This document shows, in pieces, positions 22,750 through 31,879 of a stretch of 64,000 nt of DNA. The notes under the pieces were generated by a model, which saw nothing but the letters and a program-made list of their open reading frames with translations, was not told the origin of the DNA and did not search any database. The stretch is taken from assembly GCA_020310875.1 (NCBI GenBank), contig CM035433.1, forward strand, positions 108,925,758 through 108,989,757, in the 5' to 3' direction. Source of the stretch: Ceratopteris richardii. Taxonomy: Eukaryota; Streptophyta; Polypodiopsida; Polypodiales; Pteridaceae. The position numbers and the translations under genes were made by a program. The first letter of the stretch is position 1; each line of letters opens with the position of its first letter.

Positions 22750-22878
22750 CTGAGTACATGTGTTATGTACTCTAATGGCAACCAAAACATAAACTTATAT
22801 GAACAAAAATGAACAATGATTCATGTACAGAAAATCGTATATTCCATAAATGAAAAATTTACAAAAGTGTGGCAAAGC

Positions 22879-23050
22879 ACTTACATATAGGAATCGAATA
22901 CAAAATTATGGTACATCATTGCCACATAGGAGTGTAATACAAAATTGTGGCAATGTGATAAAACACTTCCATATAGAAATCGAATACAAAATTATGGTTC
23001 ATCATTGTCGTATGCGAGTGTGATACAAAATTGTGGCATTGATCAAAATA
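22879..23050. repeat. Tandem duplication, two units of about 86 bp
   Basis: Units 22879-22964 and 22965-23050 both read ACTTxCATATAGxAATCGAAT... and then ...ATACAAAATTGTGGCA. They differ at about a dozen positions. They sit in a non-coding part of the CACTA element. Confidence 0.75.
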
Positions 23051-23154
23051 TTTACACCTACAATCCTGCAACAAAACATATGTATAAAATAAGACCAATT
23101 AACATGACATTTATAAACAACAACTATAAACACGAAACCAAGATATAACTTTAC

Positions 23155-23581
23155 CTAATCAAGAATATTCTCCCATGAGACGATTGCACCACGTCCCTCT
23201 AAGTCTTGTAACAGTGCAGTCAGTCCATGTCGATATCCATATGATTCTTCAGTTCGCGTTGGAGGACGACCCACTGCCAACTCCTATAGTAAATATGCAA
23301 AATGTTAGATGAATATACATAATATACTTAACACAAACAACTTCAATAATTAACATCATACTTACAAATTGGTAGCGCATACTGTCATATCTGCCGCTAC
23401 CTAAATGCGACGTTCCAACCGTATCTAACCGTGTGGCCGCCGCATCTCTTTGTTGCCGATACCGATCAGGAGTATGTTGATGTTCATCCTGAATCGATTC
23501 CCATTCTTCTGCGTCTAGCCATACAGGCTTCGGTAAGCCTGCTTTGAAAGCATCACGAGCTTCCGATCGTCGATGCGACAT
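23155..23581 (-). CDS. Transposase_24-like (Ptta/En/Spm) C-terminal fragment, two exons
   Basis: Exon 1 is 23581-23366 and exon 2 is 23283-23155. An 82-bp intron (23284-23365) with GTAAGT and CTATAG borders separates them in phase 0 and leaves one continuous 114-residue frame. The protein has LPKPVWLDAEEWESI, then HLGSGRYDSM, then ELAVGRPPTRTEESYGYRHG across the splice. This pattern (P-x-x-W, H-x-x-G-S, G-R-x-P-T-R-x-E) is that of the plant Ptta/En/Spm transposase family (Pfam Transposase_24). The ATG at 23581 is eight bases from the G1 LTR, so the true N-terminal part was probably cut off by that insertion. It sits in a CACTA element, which fits. I do not see a catalytic domain in this piece. 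Confidence 0.6.
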
Positions 23582-23588
23582 GACCTCG

Positions 23589-24295
23589 TGTTGGAACTGA
23601 AGGACTCACAAGGCAAGGAAGCTTACGAAGGGAGTCAGAGAGAAGAGAAAGCACAAGCAGACAGAGTAGTCAACGACGATCCGGCAAGTAGGCCAATATT
23701 TTTTTAGGACACTAAAGCATATCAAAGAGGTGGACACACAAGGAGAAGGAGAAAGTAGGGAGCTCAAAGATATGTATGTCAAATAGTTAGAAGAACTCCC
23801 TACAACAATAGTGATTTTCATCACTAAAAGCCATTGTAGATACCATTTCATATTTTTGTAGCTCCATTTTGTGCAAGCCAAAGAGTCCTTGAGCTTTAGG
23901 AGCATTCGAAGTAGCTACCTACCAATTTTCATAATTTTTAGACTTTGTTTGAGTCTTCAAATAGGCCCTAGAACCTAATTTTTAACTAGGCCAGACACTA
24001 GGTCTGGACACGGCCAAAACCTAGTCAAAAACTATAAATAGAGCTAGAGAGCTCATTTTTGAGGTTAGCTTGTAATTGATGTGAACTTGTAAGAGCTTTT
24101 TGAAAGTAATCTAAGAACTCCATTGCTTCTCACTCTTTGTCTTACCGTGTGTGCGCATGTGTATGTATGTGTGTGCATGTTAGTGTGCTTCTCACTCACG
24201 CACTTGTGCCTTCACTTACTCGAGGTCTTCATACCATCCTCACATCTTCCCGGATTGACATTAAAGGAGGTGCTACTCATCACTGAGCTACACCA
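23589..24295 (+). repeat. G1 5' LTR
   Basis: It begins TGTTGGAACTGAAGGACTC, the same 19 bases that follow the polypurine tract at 54065, and ends GAGCTACACCA five bases before the primer site, a span of 707 bp. It is recognisably related along its length to the G2 LTR (27106, 39369), especially between 23780 and 24230. Confidence 0.85.
24033..24040 (+). promoter_or_regulatory. G1 LTR TATA box
   Basis: TATAAATA lies in the context AAACTATAAATAGAGC. The related G2 LTR has TATAAAA at the equivalent place, which supports it as the LTR promoter core. Confidence 0.65.
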
Positions 24296-24300
24296 AATTT

Positions 24301-24318
24301 TGGCGCCGTTGCCGGGGA
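24301..24318 (+). promoter_or_regulatory. G1 primer binding site (tRNA-Asp type)
   Basis: TGGCGCCGTTGCCGGGGA lies five bases after the LTR. It is the tRNA-Asp primer site typical of Athila-like and some other plant gypsy elements. Confidence 0.9.
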
Positions 24319-25926
24319 TCGAGCTTTGAGGATGAGCGTGTGATGGTAAGACGTAGATTCGAGACGTTGGCGTTGGAGGTAATTTCTCTACTCTTCTTAT
24401 TTTTCTTTTTCTTACCTCACCACCATCATCACCATCATCATCCTCACCATATCCGATCGCCATCTCCATCATCGCAGAAATTTTCAGTTTTTGATCACAT
24501 CACCTTCTCCACCTCATTCCCTCATTCCACTTGTGAGAGAGAGCGAGAGAGCGATATTGTGTGCGTTGTTTTTGCGTGTTTCTTGAGCTTTCTTGCAGGT
24601 ACTTGCTGTATCATCATCTCCAGCACTCCGCGCAGGTATGAAACATAACAGAACTATCTCTGTGTCATCGAATCTGTCGATCGCGATCGACAGAAAAAAC
24701 GCCCATTTGGTAAAACAAAGTGCACCACCATAATCTACATGATGAGCACATGCTAAATCACTAAAAATAGTTAAAAAATTCCGAGTTCCTCTGCCAATCA
24801 GGATTGATACAGTCGATCGCGACTGTCAGCCACGATCGACAACATCTGTCAATCGCGACCAACAGAGTCGATCGTGACCGACACAGACGACCGACTGACC
24901 GTGTCAATCGCGATTGACACCGTCGATCGCGATCGATAGCCACGACCGATACCTCTGTCAGTCGCGATTGACACCGTCGATTGCGACCGACGGAATTTTG
25001 GCGATTGACTGAATTTTACGCGTTGCCACGTGTCCATCGCGACGACACAGCCTCGATCGACTGAATTTACGGCGGAAATCTCGGAACACGTGTCGATCGC
25101 GATTGACACTGTCGATTGCGATTGACGTGTCGATCGCGACCGACAGGCCCGACGGACATCTCTGTCAATCGCGATTGACAGACGTGTCGATCGCAATTGA
25201 CAAGCTTTTTCGGCCAATTTTCTAGGGTTTTTAATACCAAGTTCTTGGGGTAATTTTTGGCATACCTAGCAAATAATTAGTGGTTTGTGAGGTACTTACA
25301 AGTGTGTCTTGAGAAAAATCCTGTGTATCAAATACCATACCTAGGGGGAACAAAACCAAGGGATCTCTAGAATTGTTTGCAATAAAGACAGGGGACATAA
25401 TTGATATCCAAATTACATGCACGAATGTGATCTGTCTGTCATTTGAGTTTAAGTCTTGAGCTAATTTTGGGACATTCACAGGTCCATTGAGAGCAATTGA
25501 GAGCATCCAAAGCAAGGGTTTCTTTGCAAGCTTGAGAATCGAGTTCTTGAGCGTCATAAAGCAAGGGATCAACAAGTAAGGTCGGAATGTTCTCAACTCC
25601 CTTTGTCAATTCTTAGCTTAGGCTAAGTTCGAGTAGTGTTAGGAGTAAGTCAGGACAACGATAGGCACGTGACAAGTCAAGTCAAAGACTATCTAAGAAA
25701 TCAAGTTCAAGAGATAACCTGTGTGTGACCGAGAACTATAAAGGAAAAGAACTTAACATGGGACGATCAACTTAAGTGCGGAAAATTAACTCAAAATTCC
25801 TGACGATGCGATATCAAACAAGATCATAAACACGATAACACACTAAAAAAGAACCAAGTGACTGACATCAATTGATCGGCAACGAGGTTGTACGTTGGGC
25901 AAAAATTGGGCTACTTAAATAGGCAT
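24319..25926 (+). other. G1 long untranslated leader
   Basis: About 1.6 kb separate the primer site from the gag ATG. It holds an ATC/CAC-rich tract (about 24420-24470), the palindromic repeat array listed separately, and a downstream part (25205-25900) with no convincing ORF on the sense strand. Confidence 0.7.
24675..25202 (+). repeat. G1 leader array of TCGATCGCGATCGAC-like units
   Basis: About a dozen degenerate copies of GTC(G/A)ATCGCGA(T/C)(T/C)GAC occur, with irregular spacing (roughly 15-60 bases). Some contain the perfect palindrome TCGATCGCGATCGA (first at 24677-24690). The array lies wholly in the leader between primer site and gag. Confidence 0.85.
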
Positions 25927-27105
25927 ATGAACCTTAGATCAGGACGACATCTAGTAAGAGATAGACAAAGTCTTAGGTCTTCAAAGGCTAGCGTTAATCA
26001 TACTGCTAGGTCTTGGGCCCAGCAATTGAGTCACCACTCGCATTACCCTAGCTCTGAGACTAGTGAATCAGAGATGTCTCAAGGTATGGACAGACCTACA
26101 AGAAGTACAAGTGTGCCATATCTGTATAGGGTGGAAGGCCCCTACAAGAAGCAGCTGGAATACCTTAGGACCAACCGATTAGGTGCTAGCATCTATGAGG
26201 ACGGCCTAGGAAGATCCATGGTCCAAATTAAAAATCCTGACCAATCCATTGGACTAGAACACCCAGCTGTAAAGTTTGACAATGGAGCATACCTGGATAA
26301 AGAAGGAACCATATATGTAGTCACCAGTCACCCAGATAGGACAGATGAATTCGGGAATGTGATCCCTGAGACGGACATAGATGACCTAGAACAAGGGAAC
26401 GTAGGAGGAGAGCCTAGGACCCCTCGAGGGAAATCTGTTCTTACTCGAATCCTCAATCCGGAGTGGGTTCCCCAGGACAATAAGAGTATAGATCTACTCC
26501 TAAACCAAGAGACCGATGAAGCCTTTTGGAGGTATAAATCAAATAGGCCAAATGATGTAGGGTCAATCCTGATCTATGAGTTCAAAGATCCTGATAGCCC
26601 AGGCAGAGTGACTTACTTAGATCACGCTTCAGAGAGGATCTTTGTGGTTACAGAACATGACAGGCATGCTTATACTTGGAAGGGTGAATTCGTTTTTCCC
26701 CAACCAAGATCGAACGTGTCCTATGGTCACCCGGGAGCGGGAGCATCCCAGGCTCATGGAGCTCAAAGAGACAGAAGTAGAGATAGGCCAGAAGTAAGCT
26801 TTGCCAACCCTGTGGGCAGAGAAAGAACGAGAACGGAAACAAATAGAGTGGAACCTGAGGTACTTAGAGCTCCAAGGAATCAAAGAAATGCGGATGAGTT
26901 CCCTCAACCAAGACCTAGAGAGCACATAAGGACTTTGAGACCGACTCAACTAGTTAAGTCCATGAAGAACTACTTCGATGGCACTGGAGATCCATACGAT
27001 CATGTGGCGGAGTTTAGGCAAGTCTTGAGAGCTGAACAAGTTGAAGATCTGTTTACGCAGTACAATGCATTTGGTCTAACCCTTAGGAACACCGCCCTGA
27101 CATGG
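25927..27105 (+). pseudogene. G1 gag, N-terminal part, up to the G2 insertion
   Basis: The ATG at 25927 is chosen because G2 gag starts with the same MNLRSGRHL at 38075. The first 340 or so residues form an extension unlike standard gypsy capsid, with IYEDGLGRSMVQIKNPDQ, EFGNVIPETD and LDHASERIFVVTEHDRHAY. The capsid domain then begins at MKNYFDGTGDPYDHVAEF (about 26961). The coding homology stops at the CATGG target site (27101-27105) where G2 is inserted. Confidence 0.85.
27101..27105. repeat. G2 target-site duplication, left copy (CATGG)
   Basis: CATGG directly precedes the G2 LTR here and directly follows the other G2 LTR at 39997-40001. This shows an ordinary integration event with a 5-bp duplication. 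Confidence 0.95.
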
Positions 27106-27733
27106 TGGTGTCACTCTAGCACAATGGTGAGTACCAAAGTGAGGAGATACACCTCATAAATGTCAATCAGTGGAGACGTGAGGACCGGTATGAAGACCGT
27201 GAGCAAGTGATGGCACAAGTGCGTGAGTGAAAGCACACAAGCATGCACACACATACACACACACGCGCACAATGTAAGAGCAAAGAGTGGAACAATGGAA
27301 AGCTTCGATTACCAAAGAACTCTCTTACAAAACTGAAATCTACAACAAGCTAACCCAAAAATGAGCTCTCCAGCCCTTTTTATAGTTTTTGAGTGGTTTT
27401 GGCCCTGTCCAGACCTAGTGTCCAGCCTAGTTAAAAAATAGGTTCCAAGGCTTATTTGGGGGCTCAAACGGAGTCTAAAAATCATGAAAATTGGTAGGAT
27501 GGTAGTTCTAATACTCCTCAAGCTCGAGGACTCCTCGACTGGAACAAAATGGAGTTACAAAAATGGAAAATGGTATTTACAATGGTTTTTAGTGATAAAA
27601 ATCACTATTTTTGTAGGGATTTCTTCTGAAAATTTGACAGGTGCTTCTTGGAGCTCCCTACTTGCTCCTACTTCTTGTGTGTCCACTTCCTTGATGCACT
27701 TCCATTCTTTGTCCTTGATCTTGAGCTTCAACA
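27106..27733 (-). repeat. G2 3' LTR
   Basis: It is 628 bp, starting TGTTGAAGCTCAAGATCAAG on the minus strand and ending GAGTGACACCA. It is nine substitutions away from the copy at 39369-39996, with no length difference. A TATAAAA-type box lies at 27377-27383 (minus). Confidence 0.95.
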
Positions 27734-27745
27734 CTCCCCCCCCTC
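27734..27745 (-). promoter_or_regulatory. G2 polypurine tract
   Basis: The minus strand reads GAGGGGGGGGAG immediately before the LTR start TGTTGAAG. In the family this is the plus-strand DNA primer. Confidence 0.9.
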
Positions 27746-27749
27746 TTGA

Positions 27750-27769
27750 GTCTGTCGTCCCTGACAGAC
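27750..27769 (-). promoter_or_regulatory. Conserved hairpin upstream of the polypurine tract (G2)
   Basis: The minus strand reads GTCTGTCAGGGACGACAGAC, a perfect 7-bp stem with a 6-nt loop, about four bases from the polypurine tract. The same 20 bases occur in G1 at 54029-54048, at the same relative place. Its role is unknown. Confidence 0.7.
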
Positions 27770-28720
27770 CCTTGTTGTAGTGGTCGTTCCATGTAGTACG
27801 TTGAGAGGTAGCGTCCTTGCGTCCAACAGGGGCGATCCTTCTTCCCAATGTGTCCTGGTCGTTTGTCTGGTTCTTCACTTTGCCACTGTCATCTTTTGCA
27901 GTTTGTAGTCCCTTTGTACGTACTTCTGCCTTGTATTCCATCTGGATGGTGCATTTGTGAGTTTTCCAAAACTACTAGTTGCTCAAAGGAGGTGTTCAAT
28001 GTTGATTATGAGCAACTCTCAATGGTGGATGGCTCCCTTGTTCTTGTAGTGGTCACCGTGATGTCCTCTGATTCTTCCAAAGATGGCCTTCATAGTTTTC
28101 ATGCCAAGTACTTGTAACCCGTAGTGAATGGTGGGTCAGTGCATTAGTGCATGGGTTGAACAAAATATGTGCCTTGTGCATGGCCTTGTAATGTGGCCCT
28201 ACATATGCGTACTTGGAAAATGCATGGCAAGAAGTATGGTGCAAGAGATTGGGTCTTGAGCAAAGTGCTCAAGGGTATGCTGACGAAGAGGTTTCCTAAT
28301 CTATCATGGTTATAGTGTTGTTGAAACATACGCGTCTTACCATGGTGAAGGGTCCGTTGATCTTCATCTCTTCGTGTTGTAGTTCCATCATGGTGTTTGA
28401 CCATCAGCTTGTCCTTTTGGTTGATGGATGTCCTTGCTGAAGGTTCGCTGGTGAGCATTTTCAAGCACAGTCCTTTTCTTTGCCCCCTTTTTTTTTTTTT
28501 TGCACACGATGGCATCAAACAAGGAGAAAGAGGTTAGTATCAATAACATATTTTGCATGTGAAAATTGTGTCTCATGTGCCTGGGATTTCTCAATTGTGT
28601 CTATGCACGGCCATGTAATGTGGCCCTATGTTGATGCATACTTTGGAAGTGCATGACCTCAATGGTGCAAAAGACAAGGTTATGCCAAAGGCACATGGTT
28701 GCTGCACGTCGAGGCTTTTG
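27770..28720 (-). other. G2 3' untranslated region, no accessory ORFs
   Basis: About 1 kb lies between the end of pol and the polypurine tract. A T-run on the plus strand (about 28487-28502) and an imperfect direct repeat of about 67 bp (28177-28243 and 28605-28671, both containing ATGTGGCCCTA) are the only structures I see. The ORF-X/ORF-Y cassette of G1 is not here. Confidence 0.7.
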
Positions 28721-28723
28721 ATG

Positions 28724-29660
28724 TTACTCGCATAGTTGATGCATCCTTTGTTTGGAGGTGTCGATTGGATCTCGAAATGATGTAATCCTCCTAATGGGAA
28801 CCCATTTCCGAATAGTATTTGGCCCTGTAGAGATCACCTCAGGCGAGTTCTTCTTTGGATGCTGTCCAAACTTTGGTATCCAGTGTGGTTGGCCCCTTGG
28901 TTCTGTGGATGTTGCTTGTGCTTTTGGCTTCCAAACCCATGTCCTGGGTGAGTGCCTGCTTATTTTTGTAGAAGGGTTGAGTTTGTCTTCTTCTGGTCTT
29001 TGGAATCTGTTCTTACCCTTTGCTTTCCTTGGCTTCTTTGTTGAGGCCTTTTGCATGGTGGGGAGCATAGGCCTTTGTACGTGTAAGAGCTTCTTGCGTA
29101 CCCACATCTGTAATCGCCCTTGTTGAGCAGTAGCTAATTTTTTAGGCACCCAAATTTGTACCTGATTGTGGTCGGCCTTCATTGATAGCTTCGGTACCCA
29201 AATTTGTTGGAGTCTTCGTGCTTGAGCCTGTCGTGGGTGTTTGGTCCTTCTGTTGCCATGGTCGATCTGGTTGGGTGGGAGTCTTTGAGGCAACATCGAT
29301 GGTTGTACTCCTTTCTTTACCCAGATCTGTGTCATGCCCAACACTTCTTTCCTCTTGAAGGCTCTTTGTCTATTTGATAGACTGGCTGTCTTGCACTGTT
29401 TTGCTTGCTTCTGAGGTTGAACTACTGTAGATGCTTTACTCTTTGAAAACAAAGAAGAAGGTTCATCTTGCCTTTGCGACTGTCCTTCCGTGATTGCGTC
29501 CGTCTGGATCATAGAGCTTTTGACATCTACAACATCTTGTTCGAGAAGATTAGCCTTGGAGAAACAAAGAGAGTGTGTGGTGTCAGTGTCAGTGGGCATG
29601 CGATTCTCCAATTCTAATGTAATGCATTGATTATATACCCAAACTTGAAGAAGTTGACTT
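28724..29660 (-). pseudogene. G2 C-terminal tail with repeated WVPK-like motifs
   Basis: Downstream of the second retropepsin-like domain, the pol frame continues for about 300 residues of basic, low-complexity sequence. It is punctuated by QVWVYN, QIWVKKG, QIWVPKL, QIWVPKK, QMWVRKK, RTWVWKP, PHWIPKF and RKWVPIRR, which is eight W-centred motifs. G1 has the same kind of tail (50200-50950). The function is unknown, and short linear binding motifs are one possibility. Confidence 0.7.
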
Positions 29661-29990
29661 CTTAGGTTCAAGTTGACAGCATGGTCGTAAATCCAATCTT
29701 GACCCAAGACAAGTGGCTCTGTGAGGTCCTCATCATGACACACTAGCATTTTGACTGTTATTGGAACATCTTGAAGGTAGATGGGCAGTTCCACCTCTCC
29801 CAAACAAGGGGTTTCCACGCCTCCTAAACCTATGAGATAGGCTTCTATGGGCTCGATGTTCAATTGCAGGTCTTGGCAGTATGAAAGTCTAACTGCACTA
29901 GTTGCTGCTCCTGAGTCAACCAATGCTCTCACAGTCCTTACACTCTTTCCTTGTCCTACCTCTATATTCACAAAGGGTCGGCGATCAATT
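29620..29990 (-). pseudogene. G2 second retropepsin-like domain, downstream of integrase
   Basis: The minus strand encodes ALVDSGAATSAV (about 29911-29945), then YLIGLGGVETPCLGEVELPI, then EPLVLGQDWIYDHAVNL. D-S-G-A followed about 80 residues later by hydrophobic-L-G-x-D-W is the hallmark pair of retropepsin-fold proteases. A first protease with its own motifs lies upstream of RT in the same element (about 34060-34440). The G1 copy at 49860-50240 is closely similar. The fold assignment is by motif only. Confidence 0.75.
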
Positions 29991-30059
29991 ATTTGAGAAG
30001 TATTTATGCCCGATTTTTGGCACATGTCCATGTGATATTTTGGAGCTTTTGTGTTGACA

Positions 30060-31060
30060 TCTAGGCCTAGCCGCCGTAGCTTATTTCTTCTGATGCGCTC
30101 TCTCGCCTCTGCTTGTGCTTCTTCTCTAACCCTTAACTCCTCTTCTTTTCGCTTCTTAGCAGTGTTGAGTCTCATGAGCATTTCCTCTGTAAGAGGTTCT
30201 TGATATAACTTGACTCGGCATCCACTAATATAGTTTGGTAAGATCTCACCTTCTAAAGTGGCCAATTGAACTGCACCGCTAGTGGAGAGTCTATTAATGA
30301 TCATGGGTCCATATCCTCGTTTCTCCAATTTGCGGGCATGTTGCTTTAGCGTATAAACCAGTACTAGATCTCCTTCTTTCAACCCTTTGTCCTTCACGTG
30401 GGCATCAAAGTATGCCTTTTGTCTTTTCTTTGCAGCATAAATGCCTGCTGCTGCCCGTAGCCTCGTCTCACCTAAGCGTTCTAGATCAAAGATCCTGGAA
30501 GACAACTCATGTCCATTCCACTCATGCTCTTGTGCTACTTTCAAGGCTGGGATTAGGAAGTCCAAAGGTAGCATGGCATTCTGTCCAAAGACCATCTGAA
30601 ATGGGGTAGCATTGAGTACCGTTTTGTAGGCAACTCGGTATGCCCAAACAGCATGATGAAGTTGTTTGTCCCAATCATAGCGTTTATTATTTACAAGTTT
30701 CGTCAATACGTTACATAGGATCTTATTCGTGCTCTCGGCCTGTCCATTGGCTTGTGGGTGATAAGGGGCAGACTTCTTATGTATCACCATGAATTCTTGA
30801 AGGAGATTGTCAATGACCTCGTTCAAGAAGTGAGTGCCTCTATCACTGACCAACTCTATGGTTAATCCATATCTGGTGAACACGTTCTCGAATAAAAACT
30901 TGGCTGTCGTTTGAGCATCATTCTTCGTTGTGGCTTTTACTTCCACCCACTTTGTAAGGTAATCTGTGGCCACGATAATGTACTCAGCATGGGAGTTTCT
31001 AGCTGGGGGGTTGATGGGACCTACAAAGTCTATACCCCACTTTGAAAATGCACGTCCTCC
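30060..31060 (-). pseudogene. G2 integrase core and C-terminal domain
   Basis: The catalytic D,D,E region shows KWGIDFVGPINPP, SDRGTHFLNE and PYHPQANGQAESTNK. It is followed by the usual gypsy WDKQLHHAVWAYR and TPFQMVFGQNAMLPLD, and then by a C-terminal domain with GDLVLVYTLKQHARKLEKRG and LPNYISGCRVKLY. In the family this enzyme inserts the cDNA. There is no chromodomain, which fits a non-chromovirus (Athila/Tat) lineage. Confidence 0.85.
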
Positions 31061-31109
31061 CATCATTGGCCTTAAAGGCATCTCATCTTTTCGTATCGGA
31101 TATTGTGCA

Positions 31110-31632
31110 CGTTGGCATGTGTCACATTTCTTCACATAAGTATGTGCATCCATATGAAGAGTGGGCCACCAAAGTCCTGAGAATAGAATGGTCTTAATTA
31201 CTCTGTCAGGCCCAAAGTGTCCACCTACAGCACCGCTGTGTGCAGTTTCTAAGACTTTCAAATAGTCTGATTCATGAACGCACAGTCTTAGGTAACCATC
31301 CTTGCCTCTTCGATATAAGTTGTCTCCTACCAAGGCATAGTCTTGAGCCTTTTGCTCCATGCTCCGTTTTCTTGCAAGACTAGCCTGATTGGGTAATGTT
31401 CTCGATCTCATGAACTCAACCAATGGAGCACTCCAATCTGGGATTAATGACACATGATAAAGAGTGGCATGCTCCACTGGGGGTCTCTTCTGGCACAATG
31501 GACAATTTTGGATCCACTCCTGTATTTCTTTGTCCATGCTAGGCCAATACACTCCTAAACGTTTTAGATTCTGCAATGTTCGTTGTTTAGAGTAGTGATT
31601 TCCTAGCAGTCCCTCATGGGCTTGTTGCATCC
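31110..31632 (-). pseudogene. G2 tandem pair of H2C2 zinc-binding modules
   Basis: Two complete HX6H-X30-CX2C modules occur in one frame. The first has HEGLLGNH and CPLC (about 31632-31487). The second has HSGAVGGH and CDTC (about 31250-31110). Gypsy integrases normally carry one such module. About 75 residues separate them. G1 has the same pair at 48220-48347 and 48598-48723. Confidence 0.85.
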
Positions 31633-31879
31633 AACTAGTATGTTCGTCGTCCTCAACACAACAAGCTAATACGCCCTCGGTATCTTGCTTGTACATACTT
31701 CCGGCCAATATTTGATACTTTTGTGATTTTACAATTTCTTCTTTGCTTGTTTTCACATTTTTATTTGCAGGCCCAAAGGTTAGGACTGGTACCAACTTAT
31801 TTGCCCATTTAGGAACAACTTCTAAATTGAACAGATAAGCATCGGGCAATTCATCAGACACTCCTTGCGGTGGCTCTCC

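Larger units (their letters stand above)
22400..23588 (+). mobile_element. CACTA (En/Spm) DNA transposon, one end
   Basis: The element begins CACTACAACATATCGAGG directly at the point where the copia C6 coding homology stops. CACTACAA is the usual terminus of plant CACTA elements. The first 270 bases hold short GCGTCGGTATA-type repeats in both orientations, as expected of CACTA subterminal repeats. A Transposase_24-like gene lies inside. The right side is interrupted by the LTR of G1 at 23589, and the other terminus is outside the window. The 3-bp target site would be CTT at 22397-22399. Confidence 0.6.

Noticed and set aside
23155-23581. Free-standing host gene
   Set aside because: The two-exon frame is plausible, but its motifs are those of Ptta/En/Spm transposases and it lies behind a CACTA terminus. 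It was called part of that transposon.
24340-24648. Short ORF in the G1 leader as a real protein
   Set aside because: It is H- and F-rich because of CAC/ATC repeats, has no counterpart in the G2 leader and shows no domain.
24675-25202. CRISPR-like repeat array
   Set aside because: Units are degenerate and palindromic, with irregular spacing and no constant-length spacers. The context is a plant retrotransposon leader. The same applies to 38355-38905.
28487-28502. Poly-T as a retroposed poly(A) tail
   Set aside because: It is a short run inside the G2 3' untranslated region with no target duplication or LINE/SINE body beside it.
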